This document shows, in pieces, positions 55,944-64,000 of a stretch of 64,000 nucleotides of DNA. Each line of letters opens with the position of its first letter. Positions within the stretch are counted from its first letter, which is position 1. The DNA comes from Paenibacillus thalictri (GTDB lineage Bacteria > Bacillota > Bacilli > Paenibacillales > NBRC-103111): the NCBI RefSeq assembly GCF_004307995.1, contig NZ_SIRE01000023.1:62001-126000 (forward strand), written 5' to 3'. A program made the translations under genes and the position numbers. The notes beneath the pieces were generated by a model. It was not told the origin of the DNA and made no database searches. It saw only the letters and a program-made list of their open reading frames with translations.

Positions 55944-57851
55944 TTATTTCGCGGCTTCCCGGTATCGCGACAAGGCCAGCAGCGGCCAGATGATATTGTA
56001 GCTGTGGTATGCCATATACATGCTGCCCGGCAACCCGGCGCCCGTCGGGTAACGGAGACGCCAATCGCCGGTCTGCCAATGACCCGCCTCCAGCAAAAAT
56101 CGGACTCCGCGCTGCGCAGCGGCGGTTGGACGCCGTTCGGCCGCGAGCAGCGCTTCGGTCGCCCAGGCGGTCTGGGACGGTGTGCTGTAGCCTAGCGGCA
56201 CATAGATGCCGGCGACATCGCTGGCGCACGATTCGCCCCAGCCGCCATCGGTATTCTGCACGTTTTCGAGCCAGCGCACGGCACGCCGAACAGCCGTGTG
56301 TCCCGGTGGGCAGCCGACCGCCATCAGTCCGGTCAATGCGGCCCATGTGCCGTAAATCCGGCAAATGCCCCACCGCCCGATCCAGGAACCGTCTTCATCC
56401 TGATGGTTCATCAGCCAGCGGACCGCTCGCTCCACTGCCGGCAGTTTGGCCGTCAGCCCGGCGTCGCTGCCGAGAAACTCCAACGTCCGGCCGGTCAGAT
56501 CGGCCGTCGATGGATCAATGCCGGCGGCACGCACGTTTTCAATCGGCAGCAGGGTAAGCAGCTTGTTATCGGTATTTTTCTCGAAAGCCGGCCAGCCTCC
56601 GTCCGCATTCTGCATGGACAATACCCAGTTCAGACCGCGTCCCCAAGCATGAGAATATTTCGCATCGGCTTTACGCAATCTGCGGATCGCCCGCAGCACC
56701 GCCGTTGTATCGTCCACGTCGGGATTGATCGTGTTCACATCGGAAAAACCCCAGCCGCCAGGTGCGACGCGGGGATTGTGAATACGCCAGTCCCCATAGG
56801 CTGTTTGCTGGCGCGAAAGCAAATAACGCCCGGCTTTGCCGATTACCGCTTCTTCGGCCATCCTTGCTTGCTGCAGCGCATGAGTCAGCAGCGCCGTATC
56901 CCAGACAGTGGACGTAAAGTTTTGCAAATATGAATGTCCGTCCAGCTTGCACATCAACGTCTTCAGACCGGCTACGGCGCGGACAATCACCGGATCCCGC
57001 TTATCGTACCCTACGGCAAGCAGCGCAAATACCATCAGCAGCGTGCTGGTGGTATAGCCGTACAGCGTACCGTTCGGCTCCAAGCGCTCCAGTATAAAAC
57101 GCACCCCGGCGGCCCGGGCCCGCTCGTGCAGCTTCTCGGGCAAACCGATCAGTTTGGCCGCAAGCTCCTTAATGGAGCGCTGCGCTTCGGTCAGCTGCGG
57201 CTCTAGCTCAGGGGGCGGCGATCCGCCGGCAGTCTGCTCTCCTTCTAGCGGCGCCGTTCCTCCCGCGAAAGGCAACGTTTGAAAAACCGGCAACCCCGAT
57301 ATGAAGCGGCGGTCTGCCGCCAGCAGCACCGGAGCGATATGTACCCGCGCATAACCTGCAAAATCGTAAAAGCTGACCGGCGCTTCCGGAGGAAGCAGCA
57401 GCAGCTCAATCGGCACCATAAAATGATTTCTCCAGCGGTACTGGCCGATCATCGCCAATATCACTTTGGTTATCAGATCGGTCCGGGCCGTTCCGCCTTG
57501 GGCGTCGATAAACCGTTTAGCCGCAGCCATGTGCGGCTCATCCGCTTTATGCTTGCCGGATAACAGCAGCGCACAATAAGATTGCACCGTAGCCGATATA
57601 TTCCCTTCCGGCTCGTCATGGTACAGCTTCCACGCCCCGCCGGGCTCCTGTCTTGCTCGAATCGCATCCGCGAGCTGGCCGATCAGCCTCTCCTCCTCCA
57701 TCTCCAAAGCGCGCAGAGCAATAATGAAAAATGAATTCGTAAGCGGCCCGGCATCCAGACAGAACCGCCATGCGCCATCGGCCTCCTGACGGGAGGAAAC
57801 GCTTGATGCCAGCCGGTTGATTTCCGCGTTCGCTTGCTCAGCCGTTACCAC
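55944..57851 (-). CDS. sqhC: Squalene-hopene-cyclase-family terpene cyclase, SqhC-like
   Basis: GTG at 57851 after AGAGGTGG gives 635 residues, close to the length of Bacillus SqhC. The class II cyclase acid motif DxDD is present as 'DVDD' near residue 375, inside 'VNTINPDVDDTTAVLRAI'. Several QW-type repeats are visible ('GSWIGRWGICRIYGTW', 'QNTDGGWGES', 'QNADGGWPAF'). It would cyclise a long polyprene at the membrane surface. In Bacillus the homologue acts on tetraprenyl-beta-curcumene, in other bacteria on squalene; no prenyl synthase is adjacent to decide. Confidence 0.87.
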   Translation of the reverse strand: MVTAEQANAEINRLASSVSSRQEADGAWRFCLDAGPLTNSFFIIALRALEMEEERLIGQLADAIRARQEPGGAWKLYHDEPEGNISATVQSYCALLLSGKHKADEPHMAAAKRFIDAQGGTARTDLITKVILAMIGQYRWRNHFMVPIELLLLPPEAPVSFYDFAGYARVHIAPVLLAADRRFISGLPVFQTLPFAGGTAPLEGEQTAGGSPPPELEPQLTEAQRSIKELAAKLIGLPEKLHERARAAGVRFILERLEPNGTLYGYTTSTLLMVFALLAVGYDKRDPVIVRAVAGLKTLMCKLDGHSYLQNFTSTVWDTALLTHALQQARMAEEAVIGKAGRYLLSRQQTAYGDWRIHNPRVAPGGWGFSDVNTINPDVDDTTAVLRAIRRLRKADAKYSHAWGRGLNWVLSMQNADGGWPAFEKNTDNKLLTLLPIENVRAAGIDPSTADLTGRTLEFLGSDAGLTAKLPAVERAVRWLMNHQDEDGSWIGRWGICRIYGTWAALTGLMAVGCPPGHTAVRRAVRWLENVQNTDGGWGESCASDVAGIYVPLGYSTPSQTAWATEALLAAERRPTAAAQRGVRFLLEAGHWQTGDWRLRYPTGAGLPGSMYMAYHSYNIIWPLLALSRYREAAK

Positions 57852-57909
57852 AGCCAGCCACCTCTTTCCTGATGGAACTTTCCTTCCCAGTATATTCAGC
57901 AGCATGCCT

Positions 57910-57938
57910 AAAAAGCCCGCAACAGCCGGTCGCGGACT
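57910..57938 (-). terminator. Terminator after the DUF72 gene
   Basis: Minus strand: AG-CCGC pairs with GCGG-CT (one G-U) and is followed by TTTTTAG. Confidence 0.65.
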
Positions 57939-58018
57939 TCCGTTTCATCATCGTTGTTTTCTCGCCAATTCAACACAAGGCACTTCTTGTATACGGGGTC
58001 GCCCCGCCGTCATGCCAT

Positions 58019-58882
58019 TTAGAACAGTTCGAGCTGCCTGGGAGCAAGTCCCCCGTCTCCAATACCCAGCAGCTTGGCCAGTTGCTTCGCATTGGCCGCG
58101 GCATCCCCACCCGAATTGTTGTTGAAGATGATACAAATCTCCTTCGTTTCATGCTGCAGTTGCGCCAGCCTCAGCTTCCACTCCAGCAGCTCCTCCTCAC
58201 TGTACCGGTACAAATACCGGACATCGCGCCAATTGGGGCCTCCCCCTTGATTCCAATGCTCGGCATTGCGTCCATGAAAACGAATGACCGTCAGCTCCGG
58301 GTGGGTGGCTTTCAGCACAATCGGAATGGATCCGATGCCTGCCTGGGGTTCATCGCAAATGCTGTGAATCCATCCTTCCTTCTCCATAAAGACAAGTGTC
58401 CTTGCCGCAAGCTCAGGCGTAAACCATGTCCGGTTGCGCAGTTCCAGCGCCACAGGCAGATCGCCCATCGCCTCCCTCGCCCGGCGAAGGATGTCCACAT
58501 TCTCTTTAGTACAGGCAAACCACGGCGGGTACTGAAACAATACCGCCTTCAATTTCCCTGTCTGAACCATCGGGGCCAACGCTTCTTTAAATTCGCAGAA
58601 CATCTTCATCAGCCCGTCGGCATCCGGCTGGTCGGCACCCTCCCCCCGTTTATGGCCCGTCATTCCTTGATACGCCTTAACGATAAAACGAAACCCGGGC
58701 GGCGTTTCCCCCACCCAAGCCTCCATATTTTTCACAGCAGGGATTGCATAAAACGAACTGTCCACCTCTACCAGCGGAAAATGTCCGCTGTAAGCTTTCA
58801 GTTTGTGTATGCCGCTGGAAAGTCCCGCATACAGATCAGGGTGGTCTCCCCAACCCGCCAGTCCGATGTGAATATCCGCCAT
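58019..58882 (-). CDS. DUF72 family protein
   Basis: ATG after CGGAGGGGC starts 287 residues. 'IHIGLAGWGDHPDLY', 'LVEVDSSFYAIPA', 'FRFIVKAYQGMTGH', 'AVLFQYPPWFACTKEN', 'ALELRNRTWF' and 'VIRFHGRN' are the conserved blocks of DUF72 (YunF/YecE-type) TIM-barrel proteins. The activity of this family is not established. Confidence 0.88.
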   Translation of the reverse strand: MADIHIGLAGWGDHPDLYAGLSSGIHKLKAYSGHFPLVEVDSSFYAIPAVKNMEAWVGETPPGFRFIVKAYQGMTGHKRGEGADQPDADGLMKMFCEFKEALAPMVQTGKLKAVLFQYPPWFACTKENVDILRRAREAMGDLPVALELRNRTWFTPELAARTLVFMEKEGWIHSICDEPQAGIGSIPIVLKATHPELTVIRFHGRNAEHWNQGGGPNWRDVRYLYRYSEEELLEWKLRLAQLQHETKEICIIFNNNSGGDAAANAKQLAKLLGIGDGGLAPRQLELF

Positions 58883-58945
58883 TTTGCCCCTCCGATCATC
58901 GCTTTATATTATATAACGGCAAATAGCGAAGAATGTTTCATAGGC

Positions 58946-58995
58946 AAAAACACCCCTTCAGCAGCCGCAATGTTCAAACGGCTTCCAAAGGGGTA
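58946..58995 (-). terminator. Terminator of the DsbA-family gene
   Basis: Minus strand: ACCCCTT...GCCG pairs with CGGC...AAGGGGT, followed by GTTTTTG. Confidence 0.75.
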
Positions 58996-59014
58996 TTTGT
59001 TCATGGACGGCTGC

Positions 59015-59641
59015 TCAGCTGTTTGCTGCGGCATGCTCAAGCGCTCTTACGAACTGCTCCGGCGGCTGTGCGCCCGATACGGCGAACTTTCCGTTTAATA
59101 CGACAAAAGGCACACCGGTAATGCCCGCCTGACGTGCGAAAGCGATATCCTGCTCGATTTGCTGAATCCCGGCCCCCGCCTCCAGCTGACGTCGCGTATC
59201 TTCTCTGTCCATACCGGCCTTCTCGGCTACATCCAGCAGCACATCCAGCTTTGCGGTATCCAGGCCCTCCTCGAAATAAGCTTTGTTCACCCGTTCGATG
59301 ACAGGTTCCTTCAGCGCGTCCGAGGCGATCACTATCAACTGGTTGGACAGCCGGGTATTCGGCATTCTTGTCACTTTGGAAAAGTCAAAATGCACGCCGG
59401 CCGCCGCTCCTGCATTCGTTACCGAACCGAACATTTGATCCAGATCGACACGGCCGCCGAATTTGTCCGCCATATGCTCACGAAACGGAACTCCCTCGGC
59501 AGGCAGCGTATCGTCCAGCAAAAACGTCCGCCACCGTATTTGAACGTCTTCCCCTTGCCATTGGCCAAGCGCCTTGAACAAATTGGCCTTGCCGATGCGG
59601 CACCACGGACAAACGGTATCCTGAAATATTTCTATTAACAT
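59015..59641 (-). CDS. DsbA-family (FrnE-like) thiol oxidoreductase
   Basis: ATG after GGAGGCGAT starts 208 residues without a signal peptide. The thioredoxin-fold active site is 'CPWC' at residues 12-15, followed by 'RIGKANL'. The helical insertion and 'GITGVPFVVLNGKFAVSGAQPPEQF' with the cis-Pro are standard for the cytoplasmic FrnE-like branch. It probably handles disulfide or thiol-transfer chemistry; the partner is unknown. Confidence 0.9.
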   Translation of the reverse strand: MLIEIFQDTVCPWCRIGKANLFKALGQWQGEDVQIRWRTFLLDDTLPAEGVPFREHMADKFGGRVDLDQMFGSVTNAGAAAGVHFDFSKVTRMPNTRLSNQLIVIASDALKEPVIERVNKAYFEEGLDTAKLDVLLDVAEKAGMDREDTRRQLEAGAGIQQIEQDIAFARQAGITGVPFVVLNGKFAVSGAQPPEQFVRALEHAAANS

Positions 59642-59683
59642 GATCTATCGCCTCCATGACAATGAGTATACCATTCATTCCAT

Positions 59684-60367
59684 CTAGGTGCTGATCGTTT
59701 CCACTTCTACCGTAAGCACGTGCTCCAGCCCTTTGATTTTGGTGTATACCATGGTCGTTCTCATTTGTTCCGAAGCGGACACCACCATCTGGATTTGTTT
59801 ATGGCTTCCGCTCAAATCTTTAATTTTGATATGTTTAACGCGCATTTTTTCGTTCGCGATATTGTCGATAATAGCGGTCATGTCGCTGTCCTCGTCGACC
59901 GTAATCTGCACGGACAGATTACGCTCGCGCAGCCTTTTTGGACCGAGCAGTTTGAACACAATAGGAAATATGTTGATTGCCGTAATAATCAATAGGACCG
60001 TAAGAAACGCTTCCTTATAATACCCTGCGCCAACCGCAATGCCAAGCGCAGACGCGGCCCATACCATAGCGGCGGTGGTCAATCCCGATATTATTTCATT
60101 GCTTCGTCTTAGAATAACGCCGGCTCCGATAAAACCGACACCGCTGACGATTTGCGCGGCAAGCCGCATCGGATCCATGTTCGTGTGGCCCGGCACGGAG
60201 TATCTCCCCACCGATTCGATCGATACCATGGTGATCAGGCAGCTGGCTACGGAAATGACCATGCTTGTTTTCATTCCCAGCGGCTTATGCCTGAGCTGTC
60301 TGTCTAACCCGATCAAGAGGCCAAGCAGCATAGCGATGCCCAGCTTCTCGAAATAAAAATACGACAC
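59684..60367 (-). CDS. MgtC/SapB family membrane protein
   Basis: GTG after GGAGGGG starts 227 residues. Four or five helices fill the first 150 ('LGIAMLLGLLIGLDRQ', 'MVISVASCLITMVSI', 'QIVSGVGFIGAGVILR', 'GLTTAAMVWAASALGIAVGAGYY'), with the family signature in the third and fourth. The last 75 residues are a soluble ACT-like domain. Members are linked to magnesium limitation and virulence, but a general biochemical role is not settled. Confidence 0.9.
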   Translation of the reverse strand: MSYFYFEKLGIAMLLGLLIGLDRQLRHKPLGMKTSMVISVASCLITMVSIESVGRYSVPGHTNMDPMRLAAQIVSGVGFIGAGVILRRSNEIISGLTTAAMVWAASALGIAVGAGYYKEAFLTVLLIITAINIFPIVFKLLGPKRLRERNLSVQITVDEDSDMTAIIDNIANEKMRVKHIKIKDLSGSHKQIQMVVSASEQMRTTMVYTKIKGLEHVLTVEVETIST

Positions 60368-60471
60368 CTTTTAACCCCTCCATTTCGCTAATTTACAATT
60401 TCTTAATATTATATCATAAGTGCACCTTCTATCGAAGCCATTCAAGGAAACACCGGCATGTAATGATGCGC

Positions 60472-60507
60472 AAAAAAAGGCTCCTGGCATTTGATTTGCC
60501 GGAGCCC
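60472..60507 (-). terminator. Terminator of the ugp-like operon
   Basis: Minus strand: GGCTCC-GGCA pairs with TGCC-GGAGCC, followed by seven T. It lies about 40 bp after the glycerophosphodiesterase stop. Confidence 0.85.
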
Positions 60508-60544
60508 TTCTTGTGCATATCGGAGATATCCTCCTATATTACAT

Positions 60545-61279
60545 CTATTTACCTGCAAGCAAATCTCTGTATCGCCCGGGGAAATCGGTAATGATTCCGG
60601 AGACGCCCAATTCGGTAACATGCAGCAAATCTTTTTCGTCGTTCACTGTCCAAGGGAAGACGACAAGGCCGTACTCCGCCGCCTTCTGCATCAGCTCCGA
60701 ATCCACCAGTGTAAAGTGGGGATGCAGCGAATATACGTCCACATCGAAGGCATGGGCGTAAGCGGCAGGCTCCACGAGATTCAGCGCGTACAGCAGGCCG
60801 ATTTTGACGTTGGGCTCCAACTGCTTGATACGTCTGACACATTGGTGGTCAAAAGAGGAGACAACCACATTGTCCAAACGCCCGCGTTCGCGCAGAAAAT
60901 CAACAAGCTTGCGCTCGATTTGTTCGTCCACATGATCTTTGACCTCTACGTTGATCATGATGGAGGCAGGAACCAGATCGAACACCTCGCCGAGTGTGGG
61001 CACCGTTTCTCCTCGGTACTGCTCGCCGAACCATTCACCCGCATCATAACTTTTGATTTCGGACAATGTCAGCCCCCGAATGGCCCCTGTTCCGTTTGTC
61101 GTGCGATCCAACGATTCATCGTGGCAGACGATGATTTCCCCGTCAGCCGATAAATGAATATCCAGCTCGATGCCCTCGCAGCCATGCTCCATGCCAAGCC
61201 GGAAAGCCGCCAACGTGTTCTCCGGAGCCAATCCTTTTGCGCCGCGATGGGCGATGTTCATCGGTTTTTGTGCAGTCAT
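60545..61279 (-). CDS. ugpQ: Glycerophosphodiester phosphodiesterase
   Basis: ATG after GGGAAGGAC begins 244 residues with no signal peptide. The GDPD barrel shows the catalytic 'NIAHRGAKGLAPENTLAAF', 'CEGIELDIHLSADGEIIVCHDESLDRTTNG' and 'INVEVKDH'. It splits glycerophosphodiesters into glycerol-3-phosphate and an alcohol in the cytoplasm. It lies 32 bp after the binding-protein gene, which links it to uptake of the same compounds. Confidence 0.93.
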   Translation of the reverse strand: MTAQKPMNIAHRGAKGLAPENTLAAFRLGMEHGCEGIELDIHLSADGEIIVCHDESLDRTTNGTGAIRGLTLSEIKSYDAGEWFGEQYRGETVPTLGEVFDLVPASIMINVEVKDHVDEQIERKLVDFLRERGRLDNVVVSSFDHQCVRRIKQLEPNVKIGLLYALNLVEPAAYAHAFDVDVYSLHPHFTLVDSELMQKAAEYGLVVFPWTVNDEKDLLHVTELGVSGIITDFPGRYRDLLAGK

Positions 61280-61311
61280 ATTGTGTCCTTCCCGGGCAGC
61301 CTCAGTTCCCT

Positions 61312-62688
61312 CTATTGTTTGACCGTCTTGTTATACTGCTGGATTTTCGACGTTATTTCCTTCGCCGCTCCATCCAATGCTTCCTTCGGCGACTTCTTGT
61401 TGTTGATGACTTCTTCGACCGCGCCTTCGACAATTTGCCGCGCCTCCGGGAACACCCCGATCACCGCGCCTTGCGTAGCCGTATTCGATTTGGTCTGGTG
61501 CAGCTGATCGATAGCTGTTTGGAATTGCGGGAATTTCTTCAGGTTATCCTTCACGGACTGCTCATCGTACGCTGCCACCGTAATCGGGAAATACCCCGTA
61601 TTGATGTGCCAGGACGCCTGTACTTTGGGAGAAGCCAAATATTTGACGAATTCCCATGCGGCCTTCTGCTCGTCATCGGGACGGTCGTTCATAATCCACA
61701 GGCTCGCACCGCCTACAATGACCCCGCCTTCCTTGCCGTCAGCCGGCTTCGGCAGGAACCCGGTGCCCACTTCAAACTTGCCTTGGGCACTGTCGACAAG
61801 GCTTTTGAGGGAAGCGGTTGATTCCAGCGTCATGCCGATTTGCCCAGCCGAGAATGCCTTCTTCGTATCGTCGGTTTTCCGGCCAAGATTGGTAGCCGCT
61901 TTGGAATCAACAAGATTTTTCCACCAAGTGAGGGTTTTCACCGCCGCTTCATTATTCACGGTCGACTCGGTGGCCAGCGCGCTGCGGCCGTTGCTGTTAT
62001 TGACAAACTCTGCGCCTTGATTGGCCATGAGCTGCTCCATAAACCAGCCGTATATGGCGAAGCTGGCGCCGCTGGCTTTACCTGTCTTCGTAATGGCGTC
62101 GGCCGCTTTCTGCAATTCCTCGAATGTTTTCGGCGGTTTCTCCGGATCAAGGCCGGCCGCCTTGAACAAGTCCTTGTTGTAGTAAAGAATCGCATTGGAC
62201 GTATTAAACGGCATGGAATCAAGCTTGCCGTTATGCGTATAATAGCTGACAATGTTGGGTTCGAGCTTCGACAAATCGTATTTGTCCATATCGATAAATT
62301 TCTGCATCTGTGTTGTTGTCTTGGAGTCCATCATAAACCGGCTGCCGATTTCGTACATCTGCACCAGCGTCGGGCTGTCCTTGGAGCCCATCGACGCTTT
62401 CAGCTTGCTGAGCAAATCATCGTAAGCGCCTTGATAAATCGCCTCGACTTGAACTTTGTTCTGGGACGCATTAAAATCGGCAGCTATTTGTTCGACGATT
62501 TTCTGGTTCGTACCGCCCATCGCGTGCCAAAACGTCACTTTTTTCGGTGCCCCTGAGGAAGAACCTCCCTTATCGGCTCCTGTTGCCCCCTTGGCATCAC
62601 TGCCTCCGCCGCCTCCGCAAGCGGCTCCTGTGAGCATCACCGCACTCAGCATCAAAGCGATTATAGCATGCTTCTTTTTACCTGGCAT
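61312..62688 (-). CDS. ugpB: ABC transporter substrate-binding lipoprotein, UgpB-like
   Basis: ATG at 62688 behind AGGGGAGAT gives 458 residues. The signal 'IIALMLSAVMLTGAAC' ends at the lipid-anchored Cys, followed by a Gly/Ser linker. The mature part is a family-1 solute-binding protein ('VTFWHAMGGTNQKIVEQIAADFN', 'FNTSNAILYYNKDLFKAAGLDPEKPP', 'GGASLWIMND'). These blocks resemble glycerol-3-phosphate-binding UgpB; the neighbouring glycerophosphodiesterase supports this, although a sugar is not excluded. Confidence 0.87.
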   Translation of the reverse strand: MPGKKKHAIIALMLSAVMLTGAACGGGGGSDAKGATGADKGGSSSGAPKKVTFWHAMGGTNQKIVEQIAADFNASQNKVQVEAIYQGAYDDLLSKLKASMGSKDSPTLVQMYEIGSRFMMDSKTTTQMQKFIDMDKYDLSKLEPNIVSYYTHNGKLDSMPFNTSNAILYYNKDLFKAAGLDPEKPPKTFEELQKAADAITKTGKASGASFAIYGWFMEQLMANQGAEFVNNSNGRSALATESTVNNEAAVKTLTWWKNLVDSKAATNLGRKTDDTKKAFSAGQIGMTLESTASLKSLVDSAQGKFEVGTGFLPKPADGKEGGVIVGGASLWIMNDRPDDEQKAAWEFVKYLASPKVQASWHINTGYFPITVAAYDEQSVKDNLKKFPQFQTAIDQLHQTKSNTATQGAVIGVFPEARQIVEGAVEEVINNKKSPKEALDGAAKEITSKIQQYNKTVKQ

Positions 62689-62809
62689 ATCGTAATCTCC
62701 CCTCAAAAAAATGTTTTTTTTATTAAGAAAGCTTCTGAAACAGAAGCAGTTCTTCGTTGCTCGGCACTGACCGGTGCAGTTGAAGCGTCTCCCGGCAAAT
62801 ACGGCTGCG

Positions 62810-63634
62810 TCAGCCTTTTACAGCTCCGGCGGTAATCCCCCGGATCAGCTGTTTAACGCCCAATGCCAGCAGGATAAACGAGGGCAGCAGCACTAATGTC
62901 ACCCCGGCAAGCACCAGGTTCCATGAATTGACTTCCTCATGCTGCAGCATGGCGACTCCGATCTGCACGGTACGCATCGTCGGTTTATTCGTAATGAGCA
63001 GAGGCCATAAATAACTGTTCCAATGGTTCAGGAATACATAAACGCCCAACGTCGCTATCGCCGGCCGGGATAAGGGCAGCACGATGGAGAAAAAGGCGCG
63101 GACATGACCGCAGCCGTCAATCTTCGCGGCGTCAAACAACTCATGCGGAAGCTGCAGAAAAAACTGTCTCAGCAAAAACACGCCGAAGGCTCCGGCCATA
63201 AACGGTACGATGAGTCCGGGATAGCTGTCCATCCAGCCCCACGATTTGATCGTCAAATAGTTGGGGATAACCGTCACTTCCCACGGAATCATCATGGTGG
63301 ACAAATAGAGCACAAACAGCGCAGTCTTCCCGCGAAAGTGCAGAAACGCAAAAGCGTATGCCGCCAAACTTGACGTCATGATCTGGCAGACGGTAATCGA
63401 ACCGGAAACGATAAAGCTGTTCACAATAAACCGGATGACCGGCATCGTATCGATCGCCTTCTGGAAATTGCCCAGATACAGCTGATGCGGAAAAAGCGGA
63501 GGCGGAAAATTAGACACTTCCTTCTCCGTCATAAACGATGAGAAGACGGTGAAAATCAGCGGGTACATGACGATCAGAGCAAGCACGGCAAGCACGATAT
63601 AAAGCAGCGTGATGTTTAATCTGCGAAGGATCAT
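62810..63634 (-). CDS. ugpE: ABC transporter permease, UgpE-like
   Basis: The 274-residue membrane protein has six helices and the ATPase-contact EAA loop 'ELFDAAKIDGCGHVRAFFSIVLPLSRPA'. It belongs to the MalG/UgpE type. It overlaps the preceding permease by 4 bp (63631-63634) and is followed by the binding-protein gene. No ATPase gene is in the window, so it may lie to the right or be shared. Confidence 0.92.
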   Translation of the reverse strand: MILRRLNITLLYIVLAVLALIVMYPLIFTVFSSFMTEKEVSNFPPPLFPHQLYLGNFQKAIDTMPVIRFIVNSFIVSGSITVCQIMTSSLAAYAFAFLHFRGKTALFVLYLSTMMIPWEVTVIPNYLTIKSWGWMDSYPGLIVPFMAGAFGVFLLRQFFLQLPHELFDAAKIDGCGHVRAFFSIVLPLSRPAIATLGVYVFLNHWNSYLWPLLITNKPTMRTVQIGVAMLQHEEVNSWNLVLAGVTLVLLPSFILLALGVKQLIRGITAGAVKG

Positions 63635-64000
63635 TGGTAGTGCACCTTCTTCTCCAGAACTTTAAACTGAAAGATGGTCAAGGCGAGAATAATCAGGAAC
63701 AACACCAGCGCCTGCGCGCTGCCGCTGCCGAAGCGGAAGTTGATAAAGGCGTCTTGATAAATGGAATACACTACCACATTCGTTAAATTCATCGGCCCGC
63801 CCTTGGTCAATATGTGGATTTGGCCGAATGCTTGGAAAGCGCTGATGACCGAAACAATCAGTACGAAAAAGATGGTCGGCGACAGCAGCGGCAGCACGAT
63901 CTGCACGAAGGTGCGTGCCGGCCCCGCTCCATCGATTTTGGCGCTTTCATACAACTCGTCGGGTACTCCCTGCAAGCCGCTCAGCAGCACGATATACATG
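63631..64000 (-). CDS. ugpA: ABC transporter permease, UgpA-like (partial)
   Basis: The C-terminal 122 residues of a MalF/UgpA-type permease are present, with the EAA loop 'ELYESAKIDGAGPARTFVQIVLPLLSP' and 'FGQIHILTKGGPMNLTNVVVYSIYQDAF'. The 5' part lies beyond the right edge; the Met at 63999 is internal. It overlaps the next permease gene by 4 bp. Confidence 0.9.
   Translation of the reverse strand, partial: MYIVLLSGLQGVPDELYESAKIDGAGPARTFVQIVLPLLSPTIFFVLIVSVISAFQAFGQIHILTKGGPMNLTNVVVYSIYQDAFINFRFGSGSAQALVLFLIILALTIFQFKVLEKKVHYQ

Overview
The window reads as chromosome of an aerobic, endospore-forming Bacillota of the Paenibacillus type. The reasons are strong AGGAGG-type ribosome binding sites with many TTG and GTG starts, a proline T-box leader before proS, the Firmicutes form of GalT next to GalE and GalK, tandem copper-amine-oxidase-like 'stalk' domain secreted proteins, 7TMR-DISM kinases, a collagen-like protein, a YkuI-type EAL protein and a SqhC-like terpene cyclase. 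This is inference from gene content; no rRNA or tRNA gene was seen. Most of the window is moderately G+C rich. Two stretches are visibly A+T rich and look acquired: the surroundings of the tyrosine recombinase at 18-19.2 kb and the defence-like locus at 52.7-55.4 kb.

Layout. 0-12 kb is a signalling island: an ECF sigma factor with a very large anti-sigma factor, a CheA-like 7TM kinase, two secreted stalk-domain proteins (one with a Q/G/P repeat tail, one with a YHYH domain), a CheY-like regulator with an unrecognised C-terminal domain, and an OmpR-type regulator/kinase pair. Three of its transcription units carry the same gapless 32-bp promoter-like box. 12-18 kb holds a hybrid kinase and an HD-GYP / chemoreceptor / CheW operon. 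18-19.2 kb holds a tyrosine recombinase gene lying between two inverted copies of a recombination-site-like sequence. 19.5-31.7 kb is mixed housekeeping: collagen-like protein, sulfurtransferase, acetyltransferase, pterin dehydratase, SWIM/SNF2 pair, T-box plus proS, YkuI-like EAL protein and a secreted phosphoesterase. 31.9-36.8 kb is galKET with a divergent AraC regulator. 37-42 kb has a c-di-GMP synthesis/hydrolysis gene pair and a divergent two-component pair. 42-52.6 kb is mixed metabolism, repair and a second chemoreceptor.

At 52.7-55.4 kb a Phd-type antitoxin and a ParE/RelE-type toxin are separated by a fused HsdM/HsdS-like protein whose methyltransferase motifs look degenerate; palindromic operator candidates lie before both the antitoxin and the methylase-like gene. 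This locus and the recombinase with its inverted sites are the most interesting parts of the window. 55.5-64 kb holds a small helical protein, a squalene-hopene-cyclase-family enzyme, a DUF72 protein, a DsbA-family oxidoreductase, an MgtC-family membrane protein, and a Ugp-like glycerol-3-phosphate uptake operon (permeases, binding lipoprotein, glycerophosphodiesterase) that runs off the right edge.
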